A DNA stretch of 64,000 nt from Dicyema japonicum (Eukaryota; Dicyemida; Rhombozoa; Dicyemidae), in assembly GCA_011109175.1 (NCBI GenBank), contig RDEW01000005.1:616335-680334 (forward strand), read 5' to 3'. A program made the translations under genes and the position numbers. Below the pieces are notes generated by a model. That model saw only the letters and a list, made by a program, of their open reading frames with translations, made no database searches and was not told the DNA's origin. Of this stretch, positions 43,598-55,188 are shown piece after piece (within the stretch, counting starts at the first letter, position 1; every line of letters begins with the position of its first letter).

Positions 43598-43695
43598 TTA
43601 GCTTCTCGGACTTTTGGCTAAGATCAAAGTGTAGTATCTGTTCCTTCCAGCTTTATACTCGGGACGCCCCTACAAGGGACAATTAGAATCAGCAT
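43598..43695 (+). ncRNA. U2: U2 snRNA-like sequence, 5' part only
   Basis: The stretch agcttctcggacttttggct, then aagatcaaagtgtagtatct reproduces the 5' end of U2 snRNA, including the branch-site-pairing GTAGTA and stem-loop I. There is one inserted A (atcaaag) and one changed base in the conserved loop. A stem-loop II-like pairing (gggacgcccctacaagggac) follows. The Sm site expected next (ATTTTTGG type) is not clear, and the 3' stem-loops are missing. It is either a pseudogene or a diverged U2 variant. Confidence 0.75.
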
Positions 43696-44089
43696 TAGTC
43701 AAATTACAATTAAAATTGTATTTGCCTACGTCCCCAATATCGAGGGACTTCATATACATGCTCTAGTGAACTCGTAAAGTAATCCTACTGCAGCCACATA
43801 TTTGTGCTCCACTCCAACTGTAATGCAACAATTAAATCAAAGTATTGAAATTTTCTGGAGACGACATGCACGTGCCACTCAATTGGACATATCGAATTTC
43901 TATCAAATCAGGGTAAATACTGGATCCTGACTTAGAAGAGAGTGAAAATTCACTTTCACAACATGAAATATAAATGGCATTATGTGTGTTCTAAATCGTC
44001 TCTTCGTTGTACCAATCGATGATTGTAATAATGCGGTCAAATAACCTTGGAATTATCAAACAATTTTATTAAAGTTAACAAGATTAGGA

Positions 44090-44510
44090 GTTGATAGGAC
44101 TATGACAGTTTCCAAAGGAGAGAGTGAATGGCTGGTACCCTTGTTAACTGCCAGAGAATTCCATTTAGCGATAATCCCCAGTAACTTTGAAAAACTTCGA
44201 CACCAGCGATCTCAAGAATGAGTTTGTTTTTGAGCCGAAGACTCCAATCTTTTTGACGACAACAGGCTGCTCGTGGGATATGCTGGAAAGGCTGTCGTAT
44301 GTTCTTATTTAAAGTTTTCAAATCCTCGTGGAGCTTCCCCAGCTTTCGACGCAAATCCGATAACTATGAATGTGCACGCCTTGGATCAGTCATTTTCTTT
44401 GAGAGAAAGGGAAGACCGTGATGCCGTCAGGGCGCTTTCCATCTCTATGGTCTTGGCTCACCGGTCCCAGAGCCTACGAAACCTTGAACTCATCCAAAGT
44501 AGAATATGTA
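44090..44510 (-). mobile_element. YLDD-type RT C-terminal fragment (family L-B)
   Basis: Minus frames: RDGKRPDGITVFPFSQRK, then IVIGFASKAGEAPRGFENFK. It matches the DGKRPDG(L)T...VWDVT segment that follows the RT in this family and parallels LDRGDEKQPDESQFCYSWRK at 61.2 kb. Stops interrupt it. Confidence 0.55.
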
Positions 44511-44994
44511 TTAATCCCAAATATCTGTAAATGGAACAATTTTGGTTTTAAAAACAAAAAAATTAAAGATAGGGGCCTCAGCCTAACTGGGTTAATATTC
44601 CCCCTCTGAACTGCGAAGAAAATCCTTAAATAAATATGAAGCAAAATAGTAGTGAATAAGATAAAGCCCTCTGCAAAAGCTAGCAGGTTGTGGAAGGCAA
44701 ACCGCTGGTTAGCAAATGGAATATGATTAGATCACATTGAAAAATGGCTCTAAGCTTAAAAATCCGAAAATCTATTATTGGTCTTCAAAAATCTGATATC
44801 GATTGAAGTCTGAAGGTTTAATAATAGTCGGTTATAGTCTATTATTGGCAGGAAAACCATGAATGGAGTGAAATTGATTTTTATACTACCAACGCTTCGG
44901 GTGTATCTACGTGTCATTTGGACGATATATTTTATATTTCTGGAATCAACATCCTTTATTATATGTCGTGAAGGTGTAAATTTTAATAATTTAA

Positions 44995-45250
44995 TTTTTA
45001 ACCACGAATACACTAAGCAAGAAGTTAATAGTTAACAACGTCGTCACAAAAGCATTGAGGCTTTTCAATAGTCCATACAGAACTAGCGGAAAGTATATCA
45101 TCCGTTCAACTATGGAAAATTCTCCAATTGGAGAGGGGAGAGCAAATAATTCCTTTTCGGGCCATCCTGGGACTGGTCGTCACTAGAAGTGGGTTGATCA
45201 CATGAGGCCACTTTACTAGAATGAGGAATAAAGGAAAAGGAAAAAAGAAT
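44995..45250 (-). mobile_element. S2 retroposon, diverged copy
   Basis: Has 'aaccacgaatacactaagcaagaagtta' at the tail side and 'ggagaggggagagcaaataattcc', 'tgatcacatgaggccac' matching the S2 copy at 17680-17900. The body is about 80 percent similar by eye. Confidence 0.6.
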
Positions 45251-45775
45251 GAAACCTTCAAATTTTTGATTTTTTATCAATGTCAAGATGAGATTTTATG
45301 AATCAATTCGACTTTAGGGACCACGTTGACAAGTAAGTTAGAAAGTTAGAAGAGATCGAACTTCAATCGACATTGTTGGTTAACATGACCATGAATTTGG
45401 TTAATATCATTGATATGTTTTCTTTAACTGTTAAACTGGCGAGTAATCATGTTATAATGTCTTCGAATTTGACTCATTATAATTGATTTGTTAGGACGTT
45501 ACAAAACTGGAACGTCTGGTTGCGCGTAATTTAATAAGGACGCTACAGAAACTTCTCTAGTTAATCTCCATACTATCATGAGAGACAAGGCACCATAATT
45601 ATGTCTGTGGAGTTCAATAGTTACAATTAACTAAATAGTGTATTCATCAAACACAAACAATTATACTAGAAGTCCCTTTTAGTTAAGGCTGGCCGCTCTC
45701 AGAAGTGAAAATGCATTTCTTTGACTATTTGTAAAAAAATGCGCTCAAACAGTTAGCTCCTTATTTTTTTCCTTC

Positions 45776-45975
45776 TTGCAATAAGCGATCCTATACGGTT
45801 TAGTACTCTAATTTCTGGTATTACGAGTGACGTCGTCATCAGTGATTCATCATTGCGGAACCGATTGTCTCAGGGACTCACACGCAAGCAAAAAGAAAAG
45901 AACAAAAAGTCAAGAACCCTTTCAAGTCTTTGATTAATGTTTTGAATTTTTTCATAACTGTTCTTTATTTCTAAA
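45776..45975 (+). mobile_element. S1 SINE fragment, plus strand
   Basis: Contains 'gagtgacgtcgtcatcagtga', 'cattgcggaaccgattgtct' and the A-rich stretch 'aaaaagaaaagaacaaaaagtcaag', matching the body of the SINE at 49975-50075. The tRNA head is replaced by other sequence. Confidence 0.65.
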
Positions 45976-46189
45976 GGGAGTTCGCTCTAAGCTGAGATGA
46001 GTAATGGAAACATCACTACTCCTCGGTGGAAGGGCTATTATAATATTAACGATTACAAGACAAACATTTACATTTGTAGTAAAGTAACCATACTAAAGAT
46101 CTCCCAAAGGTGCCTTTCGGTTAGAGCTGGTATATTCTTCTGGTATAACCAAGTAAACAAGAAAGATTGACATGAATTTTATCCACTAA

Positions 46190-46612
46190 GAAAAGCTATA
46201 ATCAAGGAAACTCGATAGAGATTCGTTGGACATGTAATGAGAGTGAACCTGAAAGTCCAAGGTGACCTGACCATGATAGGCTTTTTCACCTCCGACCCTC
46301 CCAGAATCATAGTTCAACAGGAGACTATTAACTTATAGCCCCGCATATGAAGGATACACTTGATTAGAGTAAACAAGAGCTACGTTAGCTAATCAAAGGG
46401 GCTAAGGATTGTTAACTTCTTTTTTAGTTACACCTGAGTCCTTGTAAATCAGGTTCCGTGGAGAGGAAACACTGATGACGGCGTCACTCCTCAAGCCAAA
46501 CAGCATTGCAGATAGAACCTCCAGCCGGTATGGGCATCAGCGAGATTCGAATCGAGAAACATCTGAATTTTGCCTAGCACTTATAACACTGCACTTAAAA
46601 TTGTGGTTGAAA
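46190..46612 (-). mobile_element. S1 SINE next to a LINE scrap
   Basis: 46325-46612 is a minus-strand S1 SINE with diverged head (gattcgaatcgag is box B inverted; 'cactgatgacggcgtcactcctcaag' is body). Immediately before it, 46215-46300 plus reads RFVGHVMRVNLKVQGD, a LINE C-terminus-like phrase. Confidence 0.6.
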
Positions 46613-47639
46613 TAAAAAGCCGCAAACCAAATTCTTACATTCACATGCATGCACACAAAAATTAATATAAATTGAGAGTTACTAGTAATTAATAAAATTT
46701 ATTAAGCGATTTCAATCCACGTGTCAGTTATTTGTAGCCTCTGAAACGTCAAAGCTTTTTTATTTTTGGACTGGACGTGATTCGAACCCTAACTCTACTT
46801 GCTTCCGAGTATGTCAGAATCTAATGTTTCCTGAGTTTGTCATCTTGACCATACTCACGGGAATGAAGATAAGGGCTTTAATCCACCATGAAACTGAGTA
46901 GACTTTCAGAAGTACATCACCACCTCAATCATCTTCAGACCAATTATATGCGTAAAGCTAATCTTGAGAGATCTATTTGTTGAGTGTGATTGTAAATTAA
47001 TGATTGGAAAATGCCGTTCACGTGCATGCTTACACGAGTCCGATTTGTGATCAAAAATGTACCAAGTCTTTAATTCAGTTAGTTTGCGAGTTCAAGTATT
47101 TCATTTCTGATCTCTTATGCATAAACTTACGCAACAGCCCTTCTAGAACGTATGAGTGCTGATTGGATCGATTTTTGTCAATAAATCACTTTTTAGAATT
47201 GTTTACATCCCCAAAATTTAATTTTGTGAAGATTTCGCTATGAATTTTCGATCAAATCATGGGATTTTATATGCGGTTTATGTTCTACCGTTGAACTCCT
47301 AACAACATCATCCTTCTGCGAAACATCTGTGACCACCTCTGGGATTCTTACTCATCTATTTACTCATGGATTTCACGAAGACAAAATATTTGATTCAATC
47401 ATTCGCTTAAAGTCAAAAGGGACGAACTCTCCAGAGAGAAGTTTAAATGAGTACGAGAGATTAGCTACATAGCTTGTTACGAGAGATTAGCCCTTCTTCC
47501 GTCATTTGTTGTAGAGAATTTGAACTCTTAGAGGTTTGATTGAGAAACTCCTTTAATTTCATGAATGATGCTTCATTTGTAGAAGAATGCAATCCGTCAG
47601 AAATTTTGTGAATCTTGGGAGTCTTCTAGGCAATCCAGA

Positions 47640-47835
47640 ACCAACGGAAATGGAGGAAAAGTCCCTTGCAATTGTGTGAACCCCTCAGTAGAGTAAAGGA
47701 GAGGAAATGATTTTTTTCTTACCATCCAGACACTAAACGGGTAGATCACAGGACCCCAATCTAAGTGATCAAGAAAAGATCAGGAACACAAGAAAGCAAG
47801 AGAAATCCTACCAAGTGGAATTTTTTTGAAGTAGC
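47640..47835 (-). mobile_element. S2 retroposon inserted in an RT relic
   Basis: Matches S2 at 'ggtagatcacaggaccccaatct' and 'gtgtgaacccctcagtagagta'. It joins directly to the RT fragment at 47836-48144, so the minus-strand frame reads from RT into SINE. Confidence 0.55.
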
Positions 47836-48144
47836 GCCACAATTTTTCTCGTTTACCAGAAGACTGTTTAAGTGTGAGATGTACATCGGTAGAGAAACGT
47901 CCAGAAAGTGGCCAATCTCGGCACAAGGGTAGGCATTTAGCCAGGCACTTGCTGAATGGCAGCTAGCTCCTTTGAGGCATGCAAGTCTTCTTGCATTCCC
48001 AATTCTCTCAGGGCGCTCTTTTTGTTCAAAGGCACGCCTCGAATATGCTTTCTGATTAGCGCCGCTCAATGATCCAAAGGGCCACCAAGGATCCACATGG
48101 GATGGATGTCTTCGAGAGCGTGTCAGAGGAAACTGCATGACCAT
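47836..48144 (-). mobile_element. YLDD-type RT fragment (family L-B), middle region
   Basis: Minus frame with GASCHSASAWLNAYPCAEIG followed by FLDVSLPMYISHLN. In this family the phrase (S)GAWLNALP...G..L.....RIAV.LRLG lies between RT and the nuclease-like C-terminus. The frame continues 5' with RAFEQKERPERIGNARRLAC. Confidence 0.6.
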
Positions 48145-48149
48145 TCAAG

Positions 48150-49600
48150 CTCCCATTTGCTTTATAATTCAAATCCAATCAAAGTCAAGTGATAAAGACC
48201 CTGGCAAGGTAACGATTGTGGATCTCGACATATATCATTTGTGTTGAAAGTCTTGATATTTTCTGAGTAATAATCCCACGTGCTTAAAGCCTGGAATGAC
48301 ATGATGAGTCTTCCAGGACATTAGAGTCGTGATCATCAGCGTTAATTTCATTTAATCAATAAATATCAAAGTAAATTAACAATTTTAATTTGTTAAAAAT
48401 TTGATTTTCTGAGCATGCCGCCATCAATAGGAGTTATAAGCGCTCTCTTGAAAGGCTGGATTCCCATCATCTCTGGAACCGTTGGGTCTTCACCGTCTCT
48501 TACTGATCTTTTTAGGAGTCACATCGCCATCAAGTACTTCAGAAATCGTTGTATAAAACCTTATGTTTAAAGATACCTACCTGATAGAAGGAATTCACCT
48601 TCTTTAAATTCTAAGAGGTGTCGTGATCTATTTATCTCAAGAGACTCCTAGATCCTCGTCAACAGCCAAAAAGGACCTCTCTTTTTTACTCCAATTTAGG
48701 GGTTTCACAATGGAGGCTCAAAAAGATGCGTATCAATTCGACCAGGTTAACTAAATATACCACAACTTTTAATCTACATCCAGGATTATTAAATAAATAA
48801 ATTCAAGTCTCTAATAAATAATTTATTTAAAGACCAAGCATCACCATTATATTAAGAAAAAGGTGCAGCCATAAGTTGATCTTGGCCTTTTTCAGTTGCC
48901 TTTTCATTATCGCTCTGTGACCCTTTCGGATCATACAGACTCTGTATTTTCGCGTTACAGACATATGCTTGTGTGATAACCCGGGAGTAATTTTTTAACT
49001 CTCGGAAGAGTTAGCCTAAGATCGGCTTTAGAGATCGCCCATCCGGCATACCTATCGTCGCTTTCGAGCCGCAGTCGATTCACAGTTAACATTCTCTCTC
49101 AATTGCCAAAAAAAGAGTTTCCTCATTCGTAGGTTTTAGATTCTTGGTTTATGTAAATTAAAAAACACATTATGAACAAAAGGTTCTAGTGAGCATTGCC
49201 ACGGGGTTCCAAGAAGCTGAAAAAATCATCTCCGTTCACGGAGGTCTCTGAGTCGGATCATGATTGTATTCCCACTTTCACTGATGGCTCATTTACCCAT
49301 TCTTTTAATCGCTTCAATGGTTGAAGGAGATCGGGATTAACCCAATATCTCCAATTAATACGACTAACATTTAAGTTTTGTTAAAGCTAACCCGTCCATG
49401 GAGGACTTGTTCATCTCTGATACTCCCTTATTCCATGAACGACCACCAGGATCATAAATATCAGTTTTGATTGCGATTTCATCTGTTATATTTAAATCAT
49501 TAAGTTGATTCAATTTTTTTTATATTTTAAATATTAAAAACAATTTTACGATGATAATCTTCCCATACCAAGTCCAAGATCTATAATCACTCCTATATAA
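48150..49600. other. Intergenic, no gene recognised
   Basis: Short frames only; some GC-richer patches (48980-49080). One CACGTG at 48277. Nothing assignable. Confidence 0.4.
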
Positions 49601-52600
49601 AGTCAAAGAAGGACTTAACGAACAAAATGTACCACGACCTTAGTTTGCTTCATTTGGACTGTCACCAATACGGAATGAGCTTTGCGGTGGATATCAGACT
49701 CCGGGAGTATATAAAAAGAATATGGAAAGTGAATGACAAAATTTTCGTAATTCAATTGGAAACTGGATCTAACTCTACAATTATAAATGTATATCACCTA
49801 CATCTCCAAAATTCTCTAAAAACCCAACGGAACTGGATGACTTTTACAGTTCACTATCTACAACCCGGGTGGCTTAGTGGTTAGGTGTCGGGCTTAAGTG
49901 GCTTAGGCTACGGGTTCGAATCTCGCTGCTGTTCACCTGGTGGAAGGTTCCACGCATCTACGATGCAGAAATGGTTTGACGAGTGACGCCGTCATCATTG
50001 AATACTCACTGCGGAACTGGATTGTCTAGAAAGGACACTCACACAAGAAAAAGAAAAAAAGAAGTCAAGATCATTCCTTGGTTCTACGATTAGTTAAAAT
50101 TAACTGTTCTTTACTTAAATAAAGTGTGTGTCCTGCCTATGCGGAGCTATAAATACTATGGCTCTCGTGAAAAGGCTTTATTATTATTATCCACAACCCT
50201 TTTGGAAATATCCACGAGCTATCTACTTTACATAAGTGGAGATTGGAACGCGAAGTTTGAAAAAGGGACCCAAAAACTGAGCTTCATGGGTACCCATGGG
50301 AAAGGTCGGAAAGAACATGTCTGGAGCAACTATGGCCAACTTGGCGATTAATAAAACAATTATTCATTTGCAACACAGCATTCCAGCACGCTGCAAGCCA
50401 TATCACGACCTGGACTGGAGAACGCCGAGACTCAGATGGACATGTAATCAAAATATATAACCAAATTGACTACATTCTGTGTCGACAATCACAGAAAGTT
50501 TTACTCTCAGATACCCGAACATATGGAGGAACGCTAACATCGAGTGACCATAAACTATTGGTAATCAAACTTCTCCTAAAGAAAACATTTTTGAATAAGA
50601 GTCAAAAACAGACACAGAGAAGTTAAAAACGATCTTGTCCACAGAAATAACTATTCAGCTAAAATATTACAAACCATAGAACCAATCAATCTCAATCTAC
50701 CTGCTGGAAGTTTATGGAATAAACTCGTAAACAAATAAAATCAGTGGCTAATCACACGATTGGACAATTCCCAAAACTTTCAAAGGAATACACGACCCAC
50801 AAATAGATCACCTCTCCCATGTACAAAAGGATCTACGTATCAAATGCATGAACACCCAGAACCAAGTGAAAGCAACTGAGTTCAAAATCCAAAGAAACAA
50901 AATCAAGAAAAAATGTCAGATAAACCACGAAACAGAGCTACAAAACCTTGCAATGAAATAGGAAAGTACAAACACGAAGCGCAAATGTATGCGTCTGTAA
51001 AGAAGCGCGAAAGAAGAAATCTGAAAATCTAACAGTTCATGATGAACTGGGAGAACCATTTACAACAACCAGGAACGCACAGACACCATAGCTGATCACT
51101 TCGAAAAATATTTCAATTTTGAAAACGAAGAAACGCTTATCTGTTTGATGGAGTCCCAGAAAGCTATCACCAGAAATAACTTTAACGGAAGTTAAAAAGG
51201 CTATGACCAGACTAAACAACTCAAAAACCCCAGGCCCAGATAATGTTAATGCAGAGCTCATAAAATACGCTCCTAAAGAGTTTCAAAAACTCATTACTCA
51301 TATTCTGAACAAAACTTTTAAGGAACACTCCAGAATTAACATCGGAATGGAAAATTAATCCCTTTAGAAAATAGAAAGCTAAACAGTTTAAGACCAATCA
51401 TACTACTCAACTCAATGTGCAAAAGAATAAAAGCCCCACTACGTGGATTTATCGAGATAGCCAAAGTGGGTTTGTCTCTGGAAGATCAACTTCCAATGCC
51501 GTTTGGAGCCACAGATGGATGTGTGCTTCATACCAAAAATATAAAGAGGAGTATTACATAATGGGAATCGACCTATCTAAGGAATTTGACTCAATCAGCA
51601 GAGTCAAGATGATAAAAATATTAACACCACTACTCGAGGAAGATTGCATCAGAATAATTCGTTATCTACTCTCCTCCATCAACTATTTATCCAGCTCGGA
51701 AATCAGAAATCCAGAGTATTCAGAACAAACAAGGGCCCCCAAGGAGACGCCCTATCCCCGGTCTTATTCATCGCATATCTGGAGGCGAACCTACGAGATG
51801 CCAGGAATAATATCCCCAGACATATAACGGAAGTCATCTTCGCAGATAACATAGATCTCACGGAAACAGACCACCAATTGAAAAATCATTCCTAAAAATT
51901 AACACCGAGAAAACAGAATATACTAAGGCGATGCGAACAACGGCACGAAAAAATGGAGGCATACGAAGAAACTTGCCACTCTCTTAGGAGATACAGAAGA
52001 CATACTACGAAGAAAATCACTAGCAGCTTTCGCTCTTAAAAAACTAAACAACGTATGGTTACGAGGTAAACAAATTTCTGCCTATTTAAATATCAAAATA
52101 TAAAATATGTTCGTAAAACCGGTTTTACTGTACAACTCTTCTACCTGGGCACTCACAATGCCTGAAATGGAAAGTCTGATCTCCTTTCATTAAATGCAGC
52201 TCATATACATTCTAAGAATTTCCTGGCCAAAGCACATCTCAAACAAATACCTCTATTCCCATTACTATATCCATCCATTGGACGGAGAAATAAGAAGTAA
52301 CAGATGGGGCTATTTGGTCACATCCTTAAGAATGGACAGGAATACTCCCACTAATCTGCGATGGAACACCATGCTCCTCATCCGGGATCGACTTTCCGGG
52401 GAAGACCACGAATTACTCTACCAACCCTTCTACATCAAGACCTAACTTCGATTGGGAAAGGGTTGACGTCGGCAGATGATCTTGAGCACCTGAGGGACCT
52501 ATCGTGGGACAGAGGGAACTGGAAGCGATTAACGAAACGCATCGAGGAAAGGGTGGCACAAGCGAGATAACTTTACTAACGTTGTTTTGCGGTGTGCTTA

Positions 52601-52625
52601 ATAATAATATATCCTTATCACCTCA
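49600..52625 (+). mobile_element. Near full-length APE-type LINE (family L-A), split by a SINE
   Basis: Order: endonuclease start (GMSFAVDIRLREYIKRIWK, DDFYSSLSTT), SINE insertion 49867-50187, endonuclease continued (YLLYISGDWNAKFEKG, then NYW region), linker, RT (SGFVSGRSTSNAVW, MGIDLSKEFDSISR, GPQGDALSPVLFIAYLEA, EVIFADNIDLTETD), thumb, and C-terminus FRGRPRITLPTLLHQDLTSI ... LRDLSWDRGNWKRLTKRIEE with stop at 52568. The 3' UTR is short with a TAATAATAAT tail. The catalytic box is FADN, so the second Asp is lost, and frames shift several times: a dead copy. Confidence 0.9.
49867..50187 (+). mobile_element. tRNA-derived SINE (family S1), best copy
   Basis: Head ggtggcttagtggttagg (box A) and gggttcgaatctcg (box B) give an internal RNA polymerase III promoter. 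The body is about 170 bases; an A-rich stretch lies near 50045. The end 'gcggagctataaatactatg...gtgaaaaggc' plus TTA repeats resembles the LINE L-A terminus at 24952-25020. Flanks 'acaaccc' on both sides are a target duplication inside the LINE endonuclease. Confidence 0.9.
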
Positions 52626-52629
52626 ATAA

Positions 52630-53096
52630 CAGCTTTGCAATCAATGTTCCTCATAATGCTCCTTCTGCAATTATAGGTCAACCCATTAATTAAACCCGGA
52701 AATCCATAACTGACCGAAATAAAATATAAACCACGTGAGAATTAAGAATAATTGTAACATTACCTTGAAAGACCTTCTTTTCGAAAATGTAGTTTGATAA
52801 CACGTTCCTTGTAGGCATTCACGGAGGCTCTACTATTCAACAGATAGAACACTTAAAGATCCCACAGGGAGATCTCGAAAATTATTGGAGGTCACTTTTA
52901 ACCATTCTTGGTGGTCTTGGGATTCTTAATAATAACACATGCTCATTCGTAAATTATAACTGAAAATTTGTTGACTAAGGAATTTATCGTTACAACAACA
53001 GTAAAATAGGTAAGAATTGGTTATCCATGTTAGAAAAAGCTCCACGTGGGTAGGACGGTTATATGGCTATAAAATAAAGCTTGAAAGCAAAACAAA
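52630..53096. other. Intergenic between LINE and ABCB6-like gene
   Basis: AT-rich, no gene. Contains CACGTG at 52730 and 53042, in what is 3' flank of the minus-strand transporter. Confidence 0.45.
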
Positions 53097-55188
53097 TTAA
53101 AACACAAAAATATAATTCAAGGTTAATGTAATCAACGTCAACACGAAAACTGGCTTTAGTTTTTCCTGAGTAGTCCACAGTGAGTAATAATGCCCCCTAT
53201 TTTCCAGCAATTCAGAATGTCTTCATTTAAAAGTCAGCATACCTCCCCCGTTCCACAATGGCCCCCTTGTCAAAAACAATGATCTCATCCGCGAGTTCTA
53301 TGGTTGTGAGTCTGTGAGCGATTATCAACTGAGAACAATCTTTGAAGGATCTTCTTAAATTATCAAAAATCTTCTTCTCAGTGACGTTGTCCAGGGAAGA
53401 AGAAGCCTTCACTGAGTGAAATGAGAACCTCATCGAAGATAATAATGTTCCCCTTCTTTATAAGAGAGCGAGCGATCGCTAGTCTCTGCTTCTCTCCCCC
53501 ACTAAGCTTTAGACCTCGTTCTCCCACGAAGGAGCTGCAGCCTGGAATTAGCTCTAAGACTACCCTCCACCAACGTGTTTATGAAATCGATAATCTCAGC
53601 CATTTTGCAAGCTTCAACAATTTCTTCGTCATAGCACGCCGGGTTTCCGTATTTTACGTTAAAACTGAATTCATGAAACACCAGAACCTGATAGTGTCGT
53701 TGAATAGGGAGGGATCCTGGCTTACCGTGTTTATTCCCCTGCGGAGGCTGTTCAGAGAGACCTGTAATTCTCAAAATGGGAGTACTTTCGAGATATCCAT
53801 TCCGTCGATAAGTATCATCCCGGAGTCCGGCTTGAAAAACCTTAGAAGAAGTCGAATAAGAGTCGATTTGCCAGAGCCGGTTTCTCCAACCAAGGCCACT
53901 ACTTTTCCCGGTTCCATAGTCAGTGTGATGTTTTTGAGGGAACCGAACTTTCTAAACTTCGCCAAACTTCCTAAAACTGGTTTTCATGAGCGTAGGAGAC
54001 ATTCTGAAACTCCACGACCCCCTTTTTAATAGACAAATCGCCTAGTGGAGCTTTGGATTCCTCGGGTTCCAGCTCCATGAGGTCGAAGACTTTCTCCATA
54101 TCTACAAAAGCCTGTATAATCATTCTGGGGGATATTAAAGATCTGAAACCTGTATATTGTCCCCAGAAAGCTCAGAGGAACTTGTATTTGCCGAAAATAA
54201 GTGAAAAGAAGAGCGAAGTCCCCCGCTGTGTAAGACATAGGTTGTTTAAAGATCTTGTAGGCCATAACCAAGAGACTTGTGACGGTCCCCACGACAAATA
54301 GTCCACTTTGTGTGATATTCAGCACTTCCAGACTTATGAGGACCTTCCATTCCCATTTCTGGAAGAGCTTGATTTTATCTTTGTAAAGGCCGGTCTCGTA
54401 GTCTTCGTTAGCGAAGCTTTTTACCTAAAAACTAAGCAAACAGTAAACGGTCTCAAAGTTCATGAAGACATCCACAGCTCTGGCATTCATGTCGTTTGCA
54501 TAATTATTCATCTCCCGTCGATAATTTATGCGGAGTTGGGAGATGCCGATGGTGGCAGCTGAAGTGAGAAGGAAAAAAACCAAAGTATAAAATTATTGTG
54601 ACCAAAATAATGACCCCGAAAATCCAGCTGAAAGTGGTAGAAAGGTAAACCACGGCAATCACGGTGTCCGCGATTGTCGGAAGGATGCGGAAGATCATGT
54701 ATCTGGGATATAAAATTCCTAATTTTACTCAATCACGTATTTTAGGCTTTCCTTCCCCCGCTCGATGATCCGCAAAATCTCCCCCGTTTTCTTTTTCACG
54801 TGCCAATCGAACGAAAGGCTAAGCAAATGCCCGTACAGCTTAGCCATCAAATTCTTGGTCATATTTTGCTCAACGGGAATCCACAGGAGGCTTTTCAGGC
54901 ACGCAAGAATTCCCCCGATGCCGGAAAGGAAGGAAAAAAGTCCGAAAAGTAAAATATCCTTCCACGGAAAAACAGTGAGAACACGTGTGTTCGTTTGGGT
55001 AACAGAATCAACTAAAATTGATGAAATTGAAAACTGAGTTTTTTCACGTAAATTGGAATCAACAGATTCACTCCACGACCAGAAATGAAAATTAGAAATG
55101 ACAGCAGAATGTTAAATTGGAGTAAAGGCCTTTTTCTCGGCCACATATATTTCCATATTATTTTTACGTGCCAAAAAACTGACCTCAT
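53097..55188 (-). CDS. ABCB6: ABCB6/HMT1-like ABC half-transporter, multi-exon
   Basis: One membrane domain plus one nucleotide-binding domain, about 600 residues. From ATG 55188: YMWPRKRPLLQFN and RGVNLLIPIYVKKL (first spans), LLWIPVEQNMTKNLMAKLYG with SLSFDWHVKKKTGEILRI as in ABCB6, NARAVDVFMNFETVKSFANE, GDFALLFTYFRQIQVPLSFL, then Walker A GETGSGKST, SQDPSLFNDTI (Q-loop), signature LSGGEKQ, Walker B NIIIFDE, D-loop SSSLD and H-loop AHRLTT, ending ELLENRGHYYSLWTTQEKLK. Introns of 22-26 nt on the minus strand include those before IDSVTQTN, AATIGISQ, VKSFANED, MIIQAFVD, KFGSLKN, VSLNSLRR, FNVKYGNP, CSSFVGER, ASSSLDN and HSELLEN. One junction (near 54735) is a base out of frame. The extra N-terminal membrane domain of ABCB6 is not encoded in front. 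ABCB6/HMT1 proteins move porphyrins or metal conjugates. ABCB7-type identity is less likely given the WIPVEQ motif. Confidence 0.92.

Noticed and set aside
44273-44530. Plus-strand frame of 85 codons (GYAGKAVVCSYLKF...)
   Set aside because: Antisense to an L-B RT C-terminal fragment carrying RDGKRPDGITVF on the minus strand.
49867-49940. Functional tRNA gene
   Set aside because: Box A and box B are present, but the acceptor stem does not close and the sequence continues into a SINE body with a LINE-like tail.
53502-53774. Separate minus-strand 'genes' within 53.2-54.7 kb
   Set aside because: They are exons of one transporter gene separated by 22-26 nt introns, not independent genes.
53421-54029. 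Plus-strand frame of 202 codons, the longest on that strand
   Set aside because: It lies antisense to the nucleotide-binding domain exons of the ABCB6-like gene, whose motifs are unmistakable on the minus strand.
53097-55188. Assignment to ABCB7/Atm1
   Set aside because: The WIPVEQ...LSLxWHxxxxTGEIL region and GTIYR-M spacing match ABCB6/HMT1 better than ABCB7.
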